Assembly (NCBI GenBank): GCA_937871985.1
Contig: CALMPB010000049.1
Coordinates: 1-15,733 of the forward strand
From: an uncultured Burkholderiaceae bacterium
GTDB lineage: Bacteria; Pseudomonadota; Gammaproteobacteria; Burkholderiales; Burkholderiaceae
Length of the DNA stretch: 15,733 nt
Reading direction: 5' to 3'
In this document: positions 13,954 through 15,733 of the stretch, in pieces
Position numbering within the stretch: the stretch's first letter is position 1
Layout of the letters: the number at the start of each line of letters is the position of its first letter
Position numbers and translations under genes: made by a program
Notes under the pieces: generated by a model
Told to the model about the DNA's origin: nothing
Seen by the model: only the letters and a program-made list of their open reading frames with translations
The model's database searches: none

Positions 13954-14671
13954 TGTTTCCGAAAAGTCGCTACTTGAGGTAGATAATATTGAAACGAGCT
14001 ATGGATTGAGCCAGGTGCTGTTCAAGCTGTCGCTGACCATCGGGTATGGGGAAATGGTCACCCTGATGGGCCGCAATGGAATGGGCAAGACGACGACCAT
14101 CCGTTCCATTTTGGGGCTGACGCCCGCGCGCAGCGGAACGATCCGCTTTCTGAGCCAGGACATCACCCAACTGCAGCCGTATCGCATTGCCCAGCTGGGT
14201 ATCGGCCTGGTTCCCGAAGGCCGCCGCATTTTCCCCAATTTGACCGCGCGCGAGAATCTCGTCGCAGCCGCCTCGAACCGACTGAACGTCCCGGATCCGT
14301 GGACTTTCGAGAAGGTTTGCGACCTGTTTCCGCGTGTAGGCGAGCGGCTTTCCAGCATGGGCAATCTGCTTTCCGGAGGCGAGCAGCAAATGTTGGCCTT
14401 GGGCCGTGCGCTGATGACGAACCCGCGTCTGATCATTCTTGATGAGGCGACTGAGGGGCTTGCACCCCTCATCCGCGACGATATCTGGAACTGCTTGGCT
14501 ACCTTGAAAAAGCAAGGCCAGGCCGTGCTAGTCGTAGACAAGCATATCGAAGCCCTCACGCAGATCGCGGATCGGCACTACATCGTCGAGCGTGGGCGGG
14601 TCGTGTGGACGGGCTCTTCTGCGGAATTGGCGTCCAATTCTGAAGTCGGCAGCCGCTACCTAGGTGTTTGA
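13946..14671 (+). CDS. livF: ABC importer ATP-binding protein, LivF type
   Basis: 241-residue ATPase. Walker A GRNGMGKTT (42-50), LVPEGRRIFPNLT (88-100) typical of LivF, signature LSGGEQQMLALGRAL (142-156), Walker B LIILDEATEGL with Glu167. The switch-loop position reads VVDKHIEAL, so Lys rather than His stands where LivG has its switch His; LivF proteins often have a non-His residue (commonly Gln) here. ATG 13946 overlaps the LivG stop by 8 bp (ATGCATAG), the same geometry as the preceding junction; the longer frame from 13865 lies in the LivG gene. Last gene of the transporter operon; no clean terminator follows. Confidence 0.94.
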   Translation: MHSVSEKSLLEVDNIETSYGLSQVLFKLSLTIGYGEMVTLMGRNGMGKTTTIRSILGLTPARSGTIRFLSQDITQLQPYRIAQLGIGLVPEGRRIFPNLTARENLVAAASNRLNVPDPWTFEKVCDLFPRVGERLSSMGNLLSGGEQQMLALGRALMTNPRLIILDEATEGLAPLIRDDIWNCLATLKKQGQAVLVVDKHIEALTQIADRHYIVERGRVVWTGSSAELASNSEVGSRYLGV

Positions 14672-14870
14672 CCCCCGAGGGTGGAGGCGGTGCGGGTTCT
14701 TCCAGAAGAGAGCCCACGCGCTGTGAAGTTTGACTGCATGTCGCTTCCCAGCGTGCCAGACTGTATCATCTAGAATTCGCTTTCAAGACTGGTACATGTC
14801 GGCATCGTGACAGACCTTGCTTTGGTGGGGCGTGCTCATCACTTCGCCCGGATCGATATGGAGAATAACG

Positions 14871-15512
14871 ATGCATGGCAAGCTTCAACTGCAGGCTGAT
14901 GAGTTGTGGGAGTTTTCCTGCTACGTATATAGCTTGCAGGGCGTGGCATCGACATGCTTAATATTGCAGGATAAGTACGGTTTAGACGTCAATTTGCTGT
15001 TGTTCTCTCTCTTTGCAGGTTCCCGTGGCTACGTCTTGTCGACCCACGACTTTCTTCGCATAGAAGCGAAGGTGGCTCCTTGGCGCAAGAATGTCGTCCA
15101 TGAGCTTAGGGCCATGCGTCAATTCTTGAAAGGCAGAACACTAATTTTTGGTACGCTAAGAGATGATCTGTACGAGGATATATTCGAGTCAGAGCTGAAA
15201 GCAGAACGACACGAGCAGTATTTGATTGTCAGTTCAGTGACTATTTCCGAGAGCGCAACGGGTGAGAACACGGCGGGCCGGAATCTTATGACGTATTTGC
15301 ATACGTCGAGCGTGCTGTTAAATTACGAGAATGTTTCAATGCTTGCCAGGCTTTTAAGCATCGTTATGTCCAGATCAACCCCCTCCGACAAGTATAAGAA
15401 AGAGCGCAGCGTCATCTCCGATAAGCAAATGGACGAATGGCAATCTGGAGGAGCCAACAAATGGAAGGAGCTCGTCGCATTTCTCGATCAGGCGGAGGAG
15501 CTGCTGAATTAA
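14871..15512 (+). CDS. TIGR02444/DUF2390 family protein of unknown function
   Basis: 213 residues. The N-terminal about 90 match the TIGR02444 pattern: ELWEFSCYVYSLQGVASTCLILQDKYGLDVNLLLF, then APWRKNVVHELRAMRQFLKG. The rest (about 95-213) is polar, with a lysine-rich stretch (KYKKERS) and no domain that I recognise. The ATG at 14871 follows GGAG by 8 bp; an upstream in-frame start at 14817 lacks a ribosome site. Biochemical function of the family is unknown. Base composition is visibly more AT-rich than the transporter genes, and the gene is separated from them by 199 bp without obvious signals except a possible -10 TATCAT at 14764. It is unlikely to belong to the catabolic operon. Confidence 0.75.
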   Translation: MHGKLQLQADELWEFSCYVYSLQGVASTCLILQDKYGLDVNLLLFSLFAGSRGYVLSTHDFLRIEAKVAPWRKNVVHELRAMRQFLKGRTLIFGTLRDDLYEDIFESELKAERHEQYLIVSSVTISESATGENTAGRNLMTYLHTSSVLLNYENVSMLARLLSIVMSRSTPSDKYKKERSVISDKQMDEWQSGGANKWKELVAFLDQAEELLN

Positions 15513-15645
15513 TGAATGGTTCGAAAGATGAATTTGAAAAAGCGGGCTCGTAATCCTAGCTTTTGTCGATTCGGAATTCAATTTAGTTCTTCTGAATAGA
15601 AGGCGGGTTACAGCAACACTACATACCACAAGCGCCTCAAAGCGT

Positions 15646-15674
15646 CTGTTAATCTGCAGGCTGCTGGTTCGAAC
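15646..15674 (+). repeat. Degenerate tRNA-Asn fragment, candidate attachment-site remnant
   Basis: Ungapped alignment of 15646-15674 with tRNA-Asn positions 226-254 gives 25 of 29 identical bases, covering the anticodon loop (CTGTTAAT), variable region and T-arm (CTGGTTCGAAC). Outside this block similarity falls off, and there is no acceptor stem or CCA, so it is not a functional tRNA. It is in the same orientation as the intact gene, as expected for attL/attR of an island. Confidence 0.5.
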
Positions 15675-15678
15675 ATGG

Positions 15679-15701
15679 CTGCGCTACCAGCGATAGCGCA
15701 G
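15679..15701. repeat. Perfect 8-bp inverted repeat over a stop codon
   Basis: CTGCGCTA (15679-15686) and TAGCGCAG (15694-15701) are exact reverse complements around a 7-nt loop. It covers the last codons and stop of the leftward partial gene and could act in 3'-end formation; no T-tract follows on the minus strand. Confidence 0.45.
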
Positions 15702-15733
15702 TCCCGCGGTTCCCTTAACGGCATAGTTGCTGC
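15684..15733 (-). CDS. Partial CDS: C-terminus of an outer-membrane beta-barrel protein
   Basis: The minus strand reads into the window from the right edge as SNYAVKGTAGLRYRW followed by TAG (15684-15686). Alternating hydrophobic residues ending in a terminal Trp (G-L-R-Y-R-W) are the insertion signature of outer-membrane beta-barrels, especially autotransporters. Only 15 codons are visible, so the call is tentative. Confidence 0.4.
   Translation of the reverse strand, partial: SNYAVKGTAGLRYRW

Noticed and set aside
14690..14717. Possible terminator hairpin after the LivF-type gene
   Set aside because: Only broken pairing (GTG/CAC, GG/CC, TTCT/AGAA) and no T-tract; not good enough to call.
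14771..14786. Possible fourth operator (AATTCGCTTTCA) upstream of the TIGR02444 gene
   Set aside because: Matches the shared 12-mer at only about 8 of 12 positions, and the gene looks unrelated to the cluster.
1..15733. CRISPR array, insertion sequence, rRNA or integrase gene
   Set aside because: Looked for and not seen: no regular spacer-repeat pattern, transposase, rRNA sequence or integrase domain in any frame.

Overview
The window looks like chromosomal DNA of a beta-proteobacterium, most likely Burkholderiales/Alcaligenaceae (Bordetella, Achromobacter or Pusillimonas type). This rests on the moderately high GC, the dense co-directional operons, a TIGR02444-type gene, and a catabolic cluster built on IclR regulators and a Liv-type ABC transporter. 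The genus is an inference and was not tested.

Layout. An intact tRNA-Asn(GTT) with promoter and terminator lies at 151-320. It is followed by a 5'-truncated remnant of a small lipoprotein-family gene (344-694). From 803 to 6319 a leftward block encodes, in transcription order, an IclR regulator, a KstD-like FAD dehydrogenase, a second IclR regulator, and then, from an internal promoter, a hydroxypyruvate-isomerase-like TIM-barrel protein and a cyclase-family (PF04199) metal hydrolase. A 587-bp divergent control region (6320-6906) separates this from a rightward block: a third IclR regulator, a UbiD-family prFMN decarboxylase and the flavin prenyltransferase UbiX (6907-9747). After a new promoter comes a complete branched-chain-amino-acid-type ABC importer (periplasmic binding protein, two permeases, two ATPases; 10035-14671). 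The right end holds a more AT-rich TIGR02444/DUF2390 gene (14871-15512), a degenerate direct copy of the middle of the tRNA-Asn gene (15646-15674), and the last codons of a leftward outer-membrane beta-barrel gene.

How it may work together (inference). The importer takes up a carboxylated cyclic compound. The flavoprotein desaturates it and UbiD, using cofactor made by UbiX, decarboxylates the resulting conjugated acid. The cyclase-family hydrolase and the isomerase-like protein process the products. No oxygenase, CoA ligase or ring-cleavage dioxygenase is present, so this does not match a standard aromatic pathway that I recognise. Three related IclR proteins with nearly the same recognition helix, and a shared 12-bp motif (CTAAWCGGAATT) at three promoter regions, suggest one regulon.

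The tRNA gene at one end, a tRNA-like direct repeat in the same orientation at the other, and a truncated gene just inside the left end together suggest that the roughly 15-kb segment is an old genomic island that has lost its integrase.
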